Source: Streptomyces sp. ST2-7A (lineage in GTDB: Bacteria; Actinomycetota; Actinomycetes; Streptomycetales; Streptomycetaceae). From it: 64,000 bases of DNA. Both the position numbers and the translations under genes were made by a program. Of the stretch, positions 29,053-37,407 are shown piece by piece (positions within the stretch are counted from its first letter, which is position 1; each line of letters starts with the position of its first letter). The stretch is taken from assembly GCF_021390475.1 (NCBI RefSeq), contig NZ_JAJUWS010000021.1:41537-105536 (forward strand). Direction: 5' to 3'. The notes beneath the pieces were generated by a model, which worked only from the letters and a program-made list of their open reading frames with translations, was not told the DNA's origin and searched no databases.

Positions 29053-30324
29053 TCATCCGGCGCCGGCCGGGACGGTCCTCCCGAGATCCTCGGGAGGACC
29101 GTCCCGGCCGCTGTCCTTCCCGCCCCCGCCGGCGCCGCCCGTATCGGCTGTCACGCTCGCGGGACCCGTCCCGGACATCCCGGACGCGTCGTCCGGTCGG
29201 TGTCCCCGGGGGGCGGGCAGCACCGGCGGGTCGGGCGGCTCGTCCGGGCAGCAGTCGGGCAGCGGGCCGTGCGGCAGGTCGGCGCCGCCGAAGACCGCCC
29301 GGGTGGCGGGATCACCGGCGAGGGCGGCCACCGCCAGCAGCACCGCGCCGGCCGTCCAGGAGGTCAACTCCTCGGGCCACACCACCCGGTCGGTGTAGAC
29401 CCGGCCGGTCCAGTAGAGCCCGTCGGGGGTGCGCAGGTGCCCGATGGCGCGCAGGATCTCCTCCGCGCGCTCCGGCTCGCCCGCGATCCACAGCGCGAGC
29501 GCCAGTTCCGCGCTCTCCCCGCCGGTGACCCAGGGGTTGGGCACCACGCAGCGCACTCCCAGATCGGGTACCACGAACTCGTCCCAGCGCGAGGCCAGTC
29601 GACGCCGGGCCTCCTCGCCGGTGACGGCGCCGCCCAGGACCGGGTAGTACCAGTCCATCGAGTAGCGGGACTTGTCCAGGAAACGCTCGGGGTGCCGGCG
29701 CACGGCGTGCCCCAGCGCGCCGGCCGCCAACTCCCACTCGGGGCGGGCCTCCCCCTCCAACTCGGCCAGGCGCAGGGCGCACCGCAGGGCCTGGTGGATG
29801 GAGGAGCAGCCGGTGAGCAGGGCGTCGCGAACGGCGGTGCCGTCCTCCTCGCGCTTCCAGCCGATCCCGCCGTCCTCCCGGGCCAGCCCGAGCACGAAGT
29901 CGACGGCGGCGGACACCATCGGCCACATCTCGCGGCGGAAGGCCTCGTCCCCGGTGCTCAGGTGGTGGTGCAGCACCCCGACCGCCGGATAGGCGCAGAA
30001 GTTGCTCTCCCGGACCCGATCGGTGACCCGTTCGGGGTCCCCGTCCGCGTAGGCGGCGTACCAGGAGCCGTCGGGCAACTGGTGGCGGGCGAGCCACCGG
30101 TAGGCGGCGGCCGCGCGGTCGTGTTCGCCGGCGGTGTCCAGCGCCATGGCCGCCTCGACGTGGTCCCACGGGTCGAGGTGGTGGCCGCGGAACCAGGGGA
30201 TGGCTCCGTCGGGGCGTTGCAGGGCGGCGATCCCGGCGGCGGTGCGGGCGGCCTCCTCCGAGCCGAGCACGCCGGGGAGCGCGAGTCGCCCGATACGGTC
30301 GGGGAGGCCCTCGACCGCCCTCAC
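29053..30324 (-). CDS. Alpha/alpha-toroid protein (prenyltransferase/squalene cyclase-like repeats)
   Basis: The product is 423 residues from GTG 30324, overlapping the upstream methyltransferase stop in a GTGA. Repeated helical segments carry the W-containing turns of terpene-cyclase and prenyltransferase beta-subunit folds: ALQRPDGAIPWFRG, WLARHQLPDGSWYAAY, LAREDGGIGWKREEDG and LRTPDGLYWTGRVY. No DxDD motif for squalene cyclisation is visible, so a sugar- or glycan-related toroid enzyme is as likely as a true prenyltransferase. The C-terminal 60 residues are Pro/Gly-rich, and their coding sequence contains a perfect 21-bp hairpin. The gene is the last of the glycosyltransferase-methyltransferase-toroid run. 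Confidence 0.75.
   Translation of the reverse strand: MRAVEGLPDRIGRLALPGVLGSEEAARTAAGIAALQRPDGAIPWFRGHHLDPWDHVEAAMALDTAGEHDRAAAAYRWLARHQLPDGSWYAAYADGDPERVTDRVRESNFCAYPAVGVLHHHLSTGDEAFRREMWPMVSAAVDFVLGLAREDGGIGWKREEDGTAVRDALLTGCSSIHQALRCALRLAELEGEARPEWELAAGALGHAVRRHPERFLDKSRYSMDWYYPVLGGAVTGEEARRRLASRWDEFVVPDLGVRCVVPNPWVTGGESAELALALWIAGEPERAEEILRAIGHLRTPDGLYWTGRVYTDRVVWPEELTSWTAGAVLLAVAALAGDPATRAVFGGADLPHGPLPDCCPDEPPDPPVLPAPRGHRPDDASGMSGTGPASVTADTGGAGGGGKDSGRDGPPEDLGRTVPAGAG
29065..29109. terminator. Perfect 21-bp hairpin inside the 3' end of the toroid gene
   Basis: The arms at 29065-29085 and 29089-29109 are exact complements around a 3-base loop. The structure lies within the last 20 codons of the minus-strand gene and faces the convergent DUF5336-like gene. 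It probably terminates transcription from the plus strand and may slow ribosomes or protect the mRNA end on the minus strand. Confidence 0.65.
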
Positions 30325-31127
30325 GCGCCGGCCGCCGCGCCCGCCGGGTCGGCCGCGTCGGTGCCGGTCCGGCCCGCCGCGGGACGCGCGGGAGCGGTGC
30401 GGGGTGTGGGGGCGGTGCGGGGTTTGACGGCGTAGGCGACGAAGCTCTTGCCGATGAGGGGGTCCAGGGTCCGCTCGGCTATCCGGGTGGCCAGCGGCTT
30501 CTTCATGATGTCCCAGACCAGCAGCTTGTGGTACGCCCGGACGGGCAGCGCGCGGTCGTTGTTCACGCCGAAGGCGCACTTGAGCCACCAGTACGGCGAG
30601 TGCAGCGCGTGCGCGTGGTGGGTGCCGTACGGGCGCAGGCCGGCGGCGCGGATCTTGCGCAGCAACTCCGGGGCCCGGTAGATGCGGATGTGCCCGCCCT
30701 CCACCTCGTGGTACTCGTCGGAGAGCGCCCAGCAGACGCGTTCCGGCCCGTAGCGGGGGACGGTGACCGCGATCCGGCCGCCCGGTCGCAGGACGCGGAC
30801 CATCTCGGCGAGCACCCCGGTGTCGTCGGGGATGTGCTCCATGACCTCGGAGATGATGACGACGTCGAAGCTCTCGTCGGGGAAGGGCAGGGCGAGGGCG
30901 TCGCCCTCGATCGCCGTGGCCGAGGCCCCGGCGGGCGCCTCCCCGGCCTCCCGCATGGCGGCGAACCAGCGGTCGACCTCCCGGATCTCCTCGGCGTTGC
31001 GGTCCAGCGCCACGACCCGGGCGCCGCGCCGGTAACACTCGAAGGCGTGCCGGCCCGCGCCACAGCCCAGGTCCAGCACCCGGTCGCCGGGGGCGAGCGG
31101 GAAACGGGTGAAGTCCACGGTCAGCAC
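30321..31127 (-). CDS. Class I SAM-dependent methyltransferase
   Basis: The product is 268 residues. The start GTG 31127 has an excellent ribosome site (AAGGAG, 8 nt), and the longer upstream frame is not needed. Motif I RVLDLGCGAGRHAFECYRRGARVVALDRN is near residue 17, then ALALPFPDESFDVVIISEVMEHIPDDTGVLAEMVRVLRPGGRIAVTVPRYGPE. This is a standard Methyltransf_11 core. The second half (HIRIYRAPELLRKIRAAGLRPYGTHHAHALHSPYWWLKCAFG) resembles methyltransferases found beside glycosyltransferases in actinomycetes. The substrate is unknown. It is followed with a 4-bp overlap by the toroid-protein gene. Confidence 0.87.
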   Translation of the reverse strand: MLTVDFTRFPLAPGDRVLDLGCGAGRHAFECYRRGARVVALDRNAEEIREVDRWFAAMREAGEAPAGASATAIEGDALALPFPDESFDVVIISEVMEHIPDDTGVLAEMVRVLRPGGRIAVTVPRYGPERVCWALSDEYHEVEGGHIRIYRAPELLRKIRAAGLRPYGTHHAHALHSPYWWLKCAFGVNNDRALPVRAYHKLLVWDIMKKPLATRIAERTLDPLIGKSFVAYAVKPRTAPTPRTAPARPAAGRTGTDAADPAGAAAGA

Positions 31128-31242
31128 GCGGTCGACTCCTTGCTCGGGTTGCTCGGTTCGTTCACATCGTCCGGGACGCGCGGCGTGTCCGGGAGGCGCC
31201 GCCGGTCCCGGGCGGGCCGGGGAAGCGCGCGGAGGCGGCCGG

Positions 31243-32556
31243 TCACCGGCGGGTCCCGGCAGCCCGGGGCCCGCGCGCGGCGATCGCCGTCCGGTAGTGC
31301 TCGACGGTGGAGTGGGCGGCACGTTCCCAGGTGAAACGGCCCAGCACCCGCTCGCGCCCCGCCGCGCCGATCCGCGCGCACAGTTCGTCGTCCGTCAGCA
31401 GCCGGCCGATGGCCACCGCCAGGGCCCCGGCATCGCCGGGCGGCACCGCCAGGCAGGTCTCCCCGTCGGGGCCGGAGACCTCGGGCACCGCCCCGCCGGT
31501 GGTGGCGACCAACGGGGTGCCGGTGGCCATCGCCTCGGCGGCGGGCAGCGAGAACCCCTCGTACAGCGAGGGCACGCAGGCGACCCGGGCGCCGCGGATC
31601 AGACGGGCCAACTCCTCGTCGTCGATGCCCTTGACGAACTCCACCGCGCCCTCCAGGCCGAAGCGCTCCAGCGCCTCGGCGACCGGCCCGCGCCCGGGAC
31701 GGGTGCCGACGACCACCAGGTGCGCGGCGGGATGCTCGGTGCGCAGCTTGGCCAGCGCCTCCACCAGGTGGACCAGGCCCTTCAGCGGCACGTCGGCGCT
31801 GGAGGTGGTGACGATGCGGCCGGGCACCACCGGCTCGGCGGGATCGGGACGGAAGACCCGGGAGTCGGCCCCGATGGGCACGACGTGGATGCGGTGGGGC
31901 CGCACGCCGAGGTCCTCGATGATCTCGGTGCGGGAGGTGTGGGAGACCGTCAGCACGGTCTCCAACCGGCGGGCGACCCGCTTCTGCATCCGGGTGAAGG
32001 CGTACCAGCGGCGCAGCGACAACCGGCGGCCGAGGCCGGGGGCGGCGGCCAACTCCAGGCGTCGGTCCACGGTGATCGGGTGGTGGATCGTGGTGACCTG
32101 CGGCGGCGCCGCGTCGGGGCCGGGGCCGGGGCCGGGGGCCGCGCCCATCAGGCCGTAGCCGAGGGTCTGGTTGTCGTGGACGACATCGAAGTCGCCGCGG
32201 CGGGCGGCGAGCAGCCGGCGGGCGCGCAGGGAGAAGGTCAGCGGCTCGGGGAAGCCGCCGGTGCGCATCATCGCGAACTCCAGGGCGTCGATCCAGTCGC
32301 GGAACTCCCCGGCCCGGGGGGTGCGGAAGGGGTCCGGATCGCGGTACAGGTCCAGGCTCGGCAGCTCGGTGAGCGCGACACCGGGGTCCAGGACCGGGTA
32401 GGGCTGGCCTCCGATCACCTCGACCCGGTGGCCGAGGGCGGTCAGTTCGCGGGAGAGGTGCCGCACGTACACCCCCTGCCCGCCGCACCAGGGGTTGCCC
32501 TTGTAACTGAGCAGGGCGATCCGCAGGGGGTGGTCCCCCTCCGCGTGCGTGGCCAC
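31243..32556 (-). CDS. GT4-family glycosyltransferase
   Basis: The product is 437 residues from GTG 32556, behind GGAAGGGAG. A GT-B fold is clear: LRIALLSYKGNPWCGGQGVYVRHLSRELTALGHRVEVIG at the N-terminus, VHDNQTLGYGLMG, ITVDRRLEL and LTVSHTSRTEIIEDLGV. The C-terminal donor domain has VPLKGLVHLVEALAKL and the E-x7-E motif in YEGFSLPAAEAMATGTPLVAT (near residue 335). It transfers a nucleotide-activated sugar to an unknown acceptor. It is the first gene of a run with a methyltransferase and a toroid protein, and a TetR regulator is divergently transcribed upstream. I infer a small glycolipid or glycan pathway. Confidence 0.88.
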   Translation of the reverse strand: MATHAEGDHPLRIALLSYKGNPWCGGQGVYVRHLSRELTALGHRVEVIGGQPYPVLDPGVALTELPSLDLYRDPDPFRTPRAGEFRDWIDALEFAMMRTGGFPEPLTFSLRARRLLAARRGDFDVVHDNQTLGYGLMGAAPGPGPGPDAAPPQVTTIHHPITVDRRLELAAAPGLGRRLSLRRWYAFTRMQKRVARRLETVLTVSHTSRTEIIEDLGVRPHRIHVVPIGADSRVFRPDPAEPVVPGRIVTTSSADVPLKGLVHLVEALAKLRTEHPAAHLVVVGTRPGRGPVAEALERFGLEGAVEFVKGIDDEELARLIRGARVACVPSLYEGFSLPAAEAMATGTPLVATTGGAVPEVSGPDGETCLAVPPGDAGALAVAIGRLLTDDELCARIGAAGRERVLGRFTWERAAHSTVEHYRTAIAARGPRAAGTRR

Positions 32557-32951
32557 TCCGGCTCCCTTCCGTCCGCGTGCGCCGGAGCGCCTCCGTCCCG
32601 GGGCCGGCGGAAGCGGGGGTCCGCCGCGCCGGCCGGGCTACCGACGAGTACGAAGACGATAGCCTGCCCCTTCCCGGTCACCGCCGGGCCGGGGCGTGAC
32701 GCGCGCCACGCGGGCGACCCCCGGGCCCGACCCCGGGCGCGGGGTCCCCGGCGGACCGGGGCCGTCGGGCACCATTGTCATCGACACCCGTCCGGCCCCC
32801 GACGGCCGGGTCCCGCTCCCACCCGGCCCCCCGCGCTCGCCCCGGGGTCCCGGTTCCCCGACGCGTCGAGGGGGAACCCACCCGAAGCGACCCGTACGGC
32901 CCGGGTGGGAGCGGGCGGGAATCCCGGGCCCCGGCCCGGGAGGATGTCACC
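32557..32951. promoter_or_regulatory. Divergent intergenic region between glycosyltransferase and TetR regulator
   Basis: This 395-bp gap must hold both promoters and probably the regulator's operator. I see only GC-rich sequence with several CCCGGG-type runs and no obvious palindrome to assign to the regulator. A TACGAAGACGATAGCC stretch at 32649-32664, read on the minus strand, is a possible promoter for the glycosyltransferase gene. Confidence 0.3.
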
Positions 32952-33671
32952 ATGGCCGCATCCCGGCGCCCCGGAGCCCGGGCCGGGACCGAGAGGAGTG
33001 AGGGGGTCCCCGCCGCCGACGCGGTTCGGCGCGCCGGTGTCCCCGGACCGCCCATGACGACACAGCCGCCCGCCGGGAGCTCCCGGGTCGCCCCGCCGCG
33101 CACCGAGCGACAGCGCGAGCGCCGTCGTCGCATCCTGGACGCCGCGACCCGGCTGGCCTCGAGCGGTGGTTTCGAGGCGGTGCAGATGCGGGAGGTCGCC
33201 GAGGCATCCGGCGTGGCGTTGGGCACCCTCTACCGTTACTTCCCCTCCAAGATCCATCTCTTGCTGGGGGTCCTGCTGGACCAGTTGGAGTTGCTGCGCG
33301 AGACGTTGCGGGAACGGCCCCTGTCCGAGACCGACCCGGCGGACCGGCTGCTGCGCACCCTGCGGCGGGCCTTCCGCGCCCACGAGCGGGAACCCCGGTT
33401 GGCGGAGGCGATGATGCGGGCCCTGGTGTTCGCGGACGGCTCGGCGCAGGAGGAGGTGCGGGCGGTGTCGGAGCTGACCACGGACATCCTGGTGGACGCC
33501 GCCGGTCTGCCCGCCGACCCGGGACCGGAACGCCGCAGCGCGATGCGGGTGATCCAGCTGACCTGGCACTCCACCCTGATGCACCGGCTGGCCGGGCACA
33601 CCACGGCCGCCGAGGCCGACCGGGACCTGGGCACGGCCTGCCGCCTGGTGGCGGGCGCGTCGGGCGGGTAG
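32952..33671 (+). CDS. TetR-family regulator (KstR-like DNA-binding domain)
   Basis: The product is 239 residues from ATG 32952, with ribosome site GGGAGGATG. The first 50 residues are a variable extension; GTG/ATG starts further in are possible. The helix-turn-helix spans about residues 55-105: RRRRILDAATRLASSGGFEAVQMREVAEASGVALGTLYRYFPSKIHLLLGVL. The motif GGFEAVQMR-VAE-VALGTLYRYFPSK resembles KstR-type regulators, which respond to acyl-CoA thioesters, but that is only a resemblance in the DNA-binding half. The gene is divergent from the glycosyltransferase run, which it probably controls. Confidence 0.85.
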   Translation: MAASRRPGARAGTERSEGVPAADAVRRAGVPGPPMTTQPPAGSSRVAPPRTERQRERRRRILDAATRLASSGGFEAVQMREVAEASGVALGTLYRYFPSKIHLLLGVLLDQLELLRETLRERPLSETDPADRLLRTLRRAFRAHEREPRLAEAMMRALVFADGSAQEEVRAVSELTTDILVDAAGLPADPGPERRSAMRVIQLTWHSTLMHRLAGHTTAAEADRDLGTACRLVAGASGG

Positions 33672-34011
33672 CGGGCGGGACCGGCGCCCGGACCGGGCGG
33701 GACCGGCGCCCGGACCGGGTGGGAGGGCAGCGGTTACGGTGACCGGCGCAGTCCACGGCCCGCCACCGGCCGGACCGGTGGGGCGGTCGGGCCTGGCTGG
33801 TGACCGTCTCGGGCCGGGTTCCGTTGGTGGTGTTCGCGCTGGTGGGGGCGACCGATCCGGCCGCCCTGCACCGGTTTGTCGGTGCCACCGGCACGGAGAA
33901 CGACACCGACCCGGGTGACACGCCGCGCGGCGTTCGACGCGTCGGTGCGGTTCGACGCGCCGAGCCGGGGCGACCGTCCGGCCGGGCCGACGGAACCGCC
34001 GGGGGCGGGGT
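33672..34011. repeat. Intergenic region with a 22-bp tandem repeat
   Basis: Two identical copies of a 22-bp unit (each containing GGACCGGCGCCCGGACC) lie at 33674-33695 and 33696-33717 right after the TetR stop and may act as a terminator. The remainder has a short plus-strand open frame from about 33800. I cannot support it as a gene: no ribosome site and no recognisable product. Confidence 0.45.
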
Positions 34012-35097
34012 TCAGCGACCGTCCCGGTTCCGGTCCGTGACGGCCTCCAGGCGCTCCCGGGTCAGCGCGCAGTAGACGCCGCGCTCATGGCGGTTCCAGA
34101 CCCCGAACCAGTCCTGGAAGCGGGCGACCGAGTCGAAGGTGGCCTGGTCGTAGCTCCCGGTCACGTCGACGCGGAAGTGTCCGCCGAGGCGTCCCAGCCG
34201 CTCCTGCAGGTCCCGCACGGCGGGCCCGTCGGCCCCCATGGCGAGCACGCCGGGTTCCTCGGGGGCCGCCCCCGGATCGGGCGCCTCCGACGGAGGGGCG
34301 GGGTCGACCGGCGATTCCTCCGTCGGCTCGGGCTCCTCGGGCGGCGACTCGGGGGTCGGCTCCTCGACGACGGGCGCCTCCTCCTCCACCGGCTCGGGCT
34401 CGACGGGGAGCGGCTCCGGGACGGGGGCCTCGACCGGGGTGGTCTCCTCGGTGAGCTCCTCCGCCGGTTCCGGCCCGGTCGTCTCCTCGTCCACGTCGGG
34501 GGCGCCCTGACCGTCGGGCAGGGCGATGCTGGGGCCGGGATCGGCGTCCCGGTCGGCGTTGTCGCCGGCGGCGCGCCCGCCGATCAGCGAGGCCGCCACG
34601 GCGGTGCAGCCGACGACCGCGGCGACGGCACCACCCGCCAGGGCGGCCACCCGGCCCCGGCTGCGGGGCTTGCGGTGGGCCGCGCGGTCCTCCTCACCGT
34701 GCCACGGCGGGGCGGGCGCGTAGACGAGGGGGGCGGGCACGCGCCGCTCGATGACGCCGTGGTTCGGCGCGTCGGCGCCGGGCGAGTCGCGGGCGAGTTC
34801 GCCGGGAACGACGCGGGGTATCGGAGCGGTGTCGGTGAACATGGCCACGTCACCGGGGTTCGGCCCCTGCTCCGGCGGGAGCACCGGGCGGATCAGCCGC
34901 TCCTGCGGAACACCGGCCGGCGAGCCGGGCGCGACCACCGCGACGGCGCGGATCACCACCGTCTGCGGATCCCCGGCCGGGGACGCCGGGGACGCCGGGG
35001 ACGCCGGGGCGGGCCGGGCGGCACAGCGGTCACAGACCGCCCGCTCGTCCCCGTCGGTGGTTCCGCCGCATCCGGTGCAGGACGTCCCCTGGTTCAC
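34012..35097 (-). CDS. Membrane-anchored peptidoglycan-binding protein with N-terminal zinc ribbon
   Basis: The product is 361 residues from GTG 35097, behind GGGGAGGG. Residues 6-27 form a zinc-ribbon-like block (CTGC ... CDRC). A cytoplasmic Pro-rich part follows, then one membrane helix near residues 150-172 (VAALAGGAVAAVVGCTAVAASLI). Next is an acidic Pro/Glu linker of about 100 residues, suited to crossing the cell wall. The C-terminal domain is a PG_binding_1 module (LAMGADGPAVRDLQERLGRLG...YDQATFDSVARFQDWFGV). The protein may link a cytoplasmic sensor or partner to peptidoglycan. An upstream ATG gives a 16-residue longer form without a good ribosome site. Confidence 0.82.
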   Translation of the reverse strand: MNQGTSCTGCGGTTDGDERAVCDRCAARPAPASPASPASPAGDPQTVVIRAVAVVAPGSPAGVPQERLIRPVLPPEQGPNPGDVAMFTDTAPIPRVVPGELARDSPGADAPNHGVIERRVPAPLVYAPAPPWHGEEDRAAHRKPRSRGRVAALAGGAVAAVVGCTAVAASLIGGRAAGDNADRDADPGPSIALPDGQGAPDVDEETTGPEPAEELTEETTPVEAPVPEPLPVEPEPVEEEAPVVEEPTPESPPEEPEPTEESPVDPAPPSEAPDPGAAPEEPGVLAMGADGPAVRDLQERLGRLGGHFRVDVTGSYDQATFDSVARFQDWFGVWNRHERGVYCALTRERLEAVTDRNRDGR

Positions 35098-35311
35098 GGC
35101 GCCCTCCCCTGGCACTCGACAGCGGTGCGATGATGCCACACCCATTCGGCGGATACACCGGGTCGATCGGCGCGACGCGGAGACCCTCCCGGGACACGAT
35201 GGGACGAATCATGACGGAACCTCCGCCCCGGTTCCCCGCCGGGGCGGAGTGCCCGCACCGATCGGCGTTTCCCTCACCGTGACCGACCCGGGAGGCGCGG
35301 GGCATGTCGGC

Positions 35312-35398
35312 GGATCGGACTCTTTCCTCCTTCCGGTGGTGTTGGACCGCAAGGTGACCTTCATCGCGAAGGCGGAGTACTTCAACACCCCCGGGTCG
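35312..35398 (+). pseudogene. Remnant of a PlsC-type lysophospholipid acyltransferase gene
   Basis: Only about 29 codons remain, reading SDSFLLPVVLDRKVTFIAKA followed by EYFNTPG. This matches the segment just after the catalytic HxxxxD region of actinobacterial 1-acylglycerol-3-phosphate acyltransferases. The histidine motif upstream and everything downstream are gone. It lies in a 1.4-kb stretch without intact genes and is followed by an MFS remnant. Confidence 0.65.
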
Positions 35399-35508
35399 AC
35401 GTTCCCACCGGGGGATTCCCCGAAAACCCGCCCGGTGTCGAACCCGCCGCGGCCGGCGGTGTGCCTCCCGCCCGGCCGCGGCTCTCACCGGACGCGCCGT
35501 GGACGGGC

Positions 35509-35964
35509 GTGTTCCTCGCCACGCCGGGCCGGGGGATCGTGGCCACCGCCGCCGACCATCGTCGGCGAACCGGGCGACACGGACCGCCTTTCACGGGTGG
35601 TGACGACCCATCCGCTCGCCTCCACCACCGGGACACCGCCGTGGGAGAAGCTCGTTGACCGGTACGGCCACGGGCGTCTCCTCCTCACCGCCATCGTGGT
35701 CTTCCCGGTGGGATCGGCGCTGTGCGGTCCGGCCCGGAATCCGCCGGAGTCGATCGGTTTCCGCGCGCTGCGGGGCGTGGGCGGCGACGGGTTGATGGTG
35801 TTGTCAGGCGATCCCGGGAGACCTGGTGCCGCCCCGCGAACGCGACCGGCACCAGGGGTTGTTCGGCGCGGTCCTCGGCAGCACGAGCGTGCCGGGGCCG
35901 CTGCTGGGCGGCCTGTTCGTGGACGGCCCCGGTCGGCGGTGGGCGTTCCGGGTCATTGGGGTGG
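35509..35964 (+). pseudogene. Frameshifted N-terminal remnant of a DHA2 (EmrB/QacA-like) MFS transporter
   Basis: Three consecutive pieces in different frames line up with the first ~150 residues of 14-helix drug pumps. Piece one is GRGIVATAA (for DQTIVATAL), around 35533. Piece two, in another frame, starts PTIVGEPGDTDRLSRVVTTH and continues through HGRLLLTAIVVFPVGSALCG to FRALRGVGGDGLMVLS (35551-35808). After a further shift comes GDLVPPRERDRHQGLFGAVL followed by GSTSVPGPLLGGLFVDG (35818-35930). The remaining ~350 residues are absent. The charged replacements inside helices also suggest loss of selection. No intact copy is in the window. Confidence 0.75.
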
Positions 35965-36233
35965 TCATCGACGCGGGGCGACTGCCGGAGGGTGACGGGC
36001 CGATCGAGCGGCGGGGCCGACCGCTCGCCGTGACGTCGGGCGGTCCGGAGGTCGCCGGTCGGCCGGTGGCGTCCCGGGAGGCGATGCTCGGCGATCGGAC
36101 GGGCGACCGGTGGACGACGGAGTGACCGTGCGGGTCGGCGGAGCCGGGCGGGGAGCGTGCGGGGCGGAGAGGCCGACGACGGCGGACGGGGGCCGTCGAT
36201 TCCCGGGTGCCGGCCGGGATTCCACCGCGGGTT

Positions 36234-36261
36234 CGGGGAATGTTCCGCCGAATGTTCCCCG
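36234..36261. promoter_or_regulatory. Direct and inverted repeat, possible operator
   Basis: GAATGTTCC occurs at 36238-36246 and 36250-36258, a 12-bp spacing. The pair is framed by the inverted repeat CGGGGAA/TTCCCCG. An A/T-rich patch CTCTTTTTGTATGGTGGAAAAACAAAG follows at 36282-36308 (quoted in part), unusual for this genome. It lies about 200 bp upstream of the HAD phosphatase gene. Confidence 0.4.
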
Positions 36262-36466
36262 AGGGGTGGTGCGAGGGGACCCTCTTTTTGTATGGTGGAA
36301 AAACAAAGTGGTTCCGCCCGCACCCCGACCACGAGCGGGCGGGGCCGCTCTGTCATCGTGGATCGACCCGGCGGATCCACCGGCTCCGGGCCTCCCGGTG
36401 CCCGGGACCCGCCGCGCCACCCGCCCGTCGCCCACCGACGGGTCCGCACCACTCGGAGGATCTTCC

Positions 36467-37156
36467 GTGTCGCAGTCCCCCTCCCCGTCCGGGGCCCACG
36501 CGCCCCGGGCACTGACCGCCCGCGCCGTGCTGCTCGACATGGACGGCACCCTCGTCGACTCCGGGGCCGCGGTGGAACGGGTGTGGCGGGAGTGGGCCCG
36601 GGAGCACGATCTGGACCCGGAGCGGGTGATCGCCGTGGCCCACGGCCGCCAGGGGTACTCGACCATGGCCGAGCTCCTCCCGGACCGGCCCATGGAGATC
36701 AACCACGCCGAGAACCGTCGGCTGCTGGAGCTGGAGACCGCCGACCTCGACGGTGTCGTCGCCATCCCCGGTGCCGCCGCCCTCTTGGCCGCGCTGGAGC
36801 CCCTGCCGCACGCCCTGGTCACCTCGGCCGACCTGCCGCTGGCCACGGCCCGCATGGGGGCCGCCGGGCTGCGCGTACCGGAGTCGCGGATCACCGCCGA
36901 GTCGGTGGGGGCGAGCAAGCCGGACCCGGAGGGCTTCCTGAAGGCCGCCGCCACGCTGGGCGTGGAACCGGCCGACTGCGTGGTGTTCGAGGACTCCCCC
37001 GCCGGGGTCCGGGCGGGTCTGGCCGCCGGGATGCGGGTGATCGGCGTCGGCGCCGGCACCGCCGCGCTCGGGGCCGATCCCGCCGTGCCGGACCTGACCG
37101 GCGTACGGGTGGAGCCGGACGGCACCGGCGGCCTGCGGATCCTGATCGACCCCTGA
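36467..37156 (+). CDS. HAD-IA family phosphatase (sugar-phosphatase-like)
   Basis: The product is 229 residues from GTG 36467, with GGAGG at 8 nt. All HAD motifs are present: motif I AVLLDMDGTLVDSG (nucleophile Asp near residue 26), motif II LVTSAD, motif III lysine in SVGASKPDPEGFL, and motif IV VVFEDSPAGVRAG. The helical cap follows motif I (VWREWAREHDLDPERVIAVAHGRQGYSTM). This arrangement matches subfamily IA enzymes that remove phosphate from small sugars or phosphoglycolate-like compounds. The exact substrate is not known. It is convergent with the GDT1-family gene, with a bidirectional stem-loop between. Confidence 0.88.
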   Translation: MSQSPSPSGAHAPRALTARAVLLDMDGTLVDSGAAVERVWREWAREHDLDPERVIAVAHGRQGYSTMAELLPDRPMEINHAENRRLLELETADLDGVVAIPGAAALLAALEPLPHALVTSADLPLATARMGAAGLRVPESRITAESVGASKPDPEGFLKAAATLGVEPADCVVFEDSPAGVRAGLAAGMRVIGVGAGTAALGADPAVPDLTGVRVEPDGTGGLRILIDP

Positions 37157-37344
37157 GTCCCCGCCGGGGCCAGGCGGCCCCCGGGTCCCGACCGACACGT
37201 ACCGCCGGCGGGCCCGTACCGGGGTGGACCCCGCTCCCCCGCCGGCCCCCGCCCGGGGCCGGCCCATCAACCCCGTCCGGCGCGTTCGCCCACCACCCCG
37301 CCGGGTGCGCGCGCCGGACGGCATGTCCCGTCCGAACACGGGGC

Positions 37345-37381
37345 GTCGCCCCCCCCCGATCGGATCGGGGGCGGGCGACGC
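37345..37381. terminator. Bidirectional terminator between HAD and GDT1 genes
   Basis: CGTCGCCC pairs with GGGCGACG, and inside it a C-run and CCCGATC pair with GATCGGG and a G-run. It lies between two convergent genes. Confidence 0.6.
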
Positions 37382-37407
37382 GTTCCGCGGGGGCGCGCAC
37401 GGCGACC

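Noticed and set aside
33800..34075. 91-codon plus-strand frame between the TetR and peptidoglycan-binding genes
   Set aside because: No ribosome site, Arg-rich second half, overlaps the end of the opposite gene and has no recognisable product.
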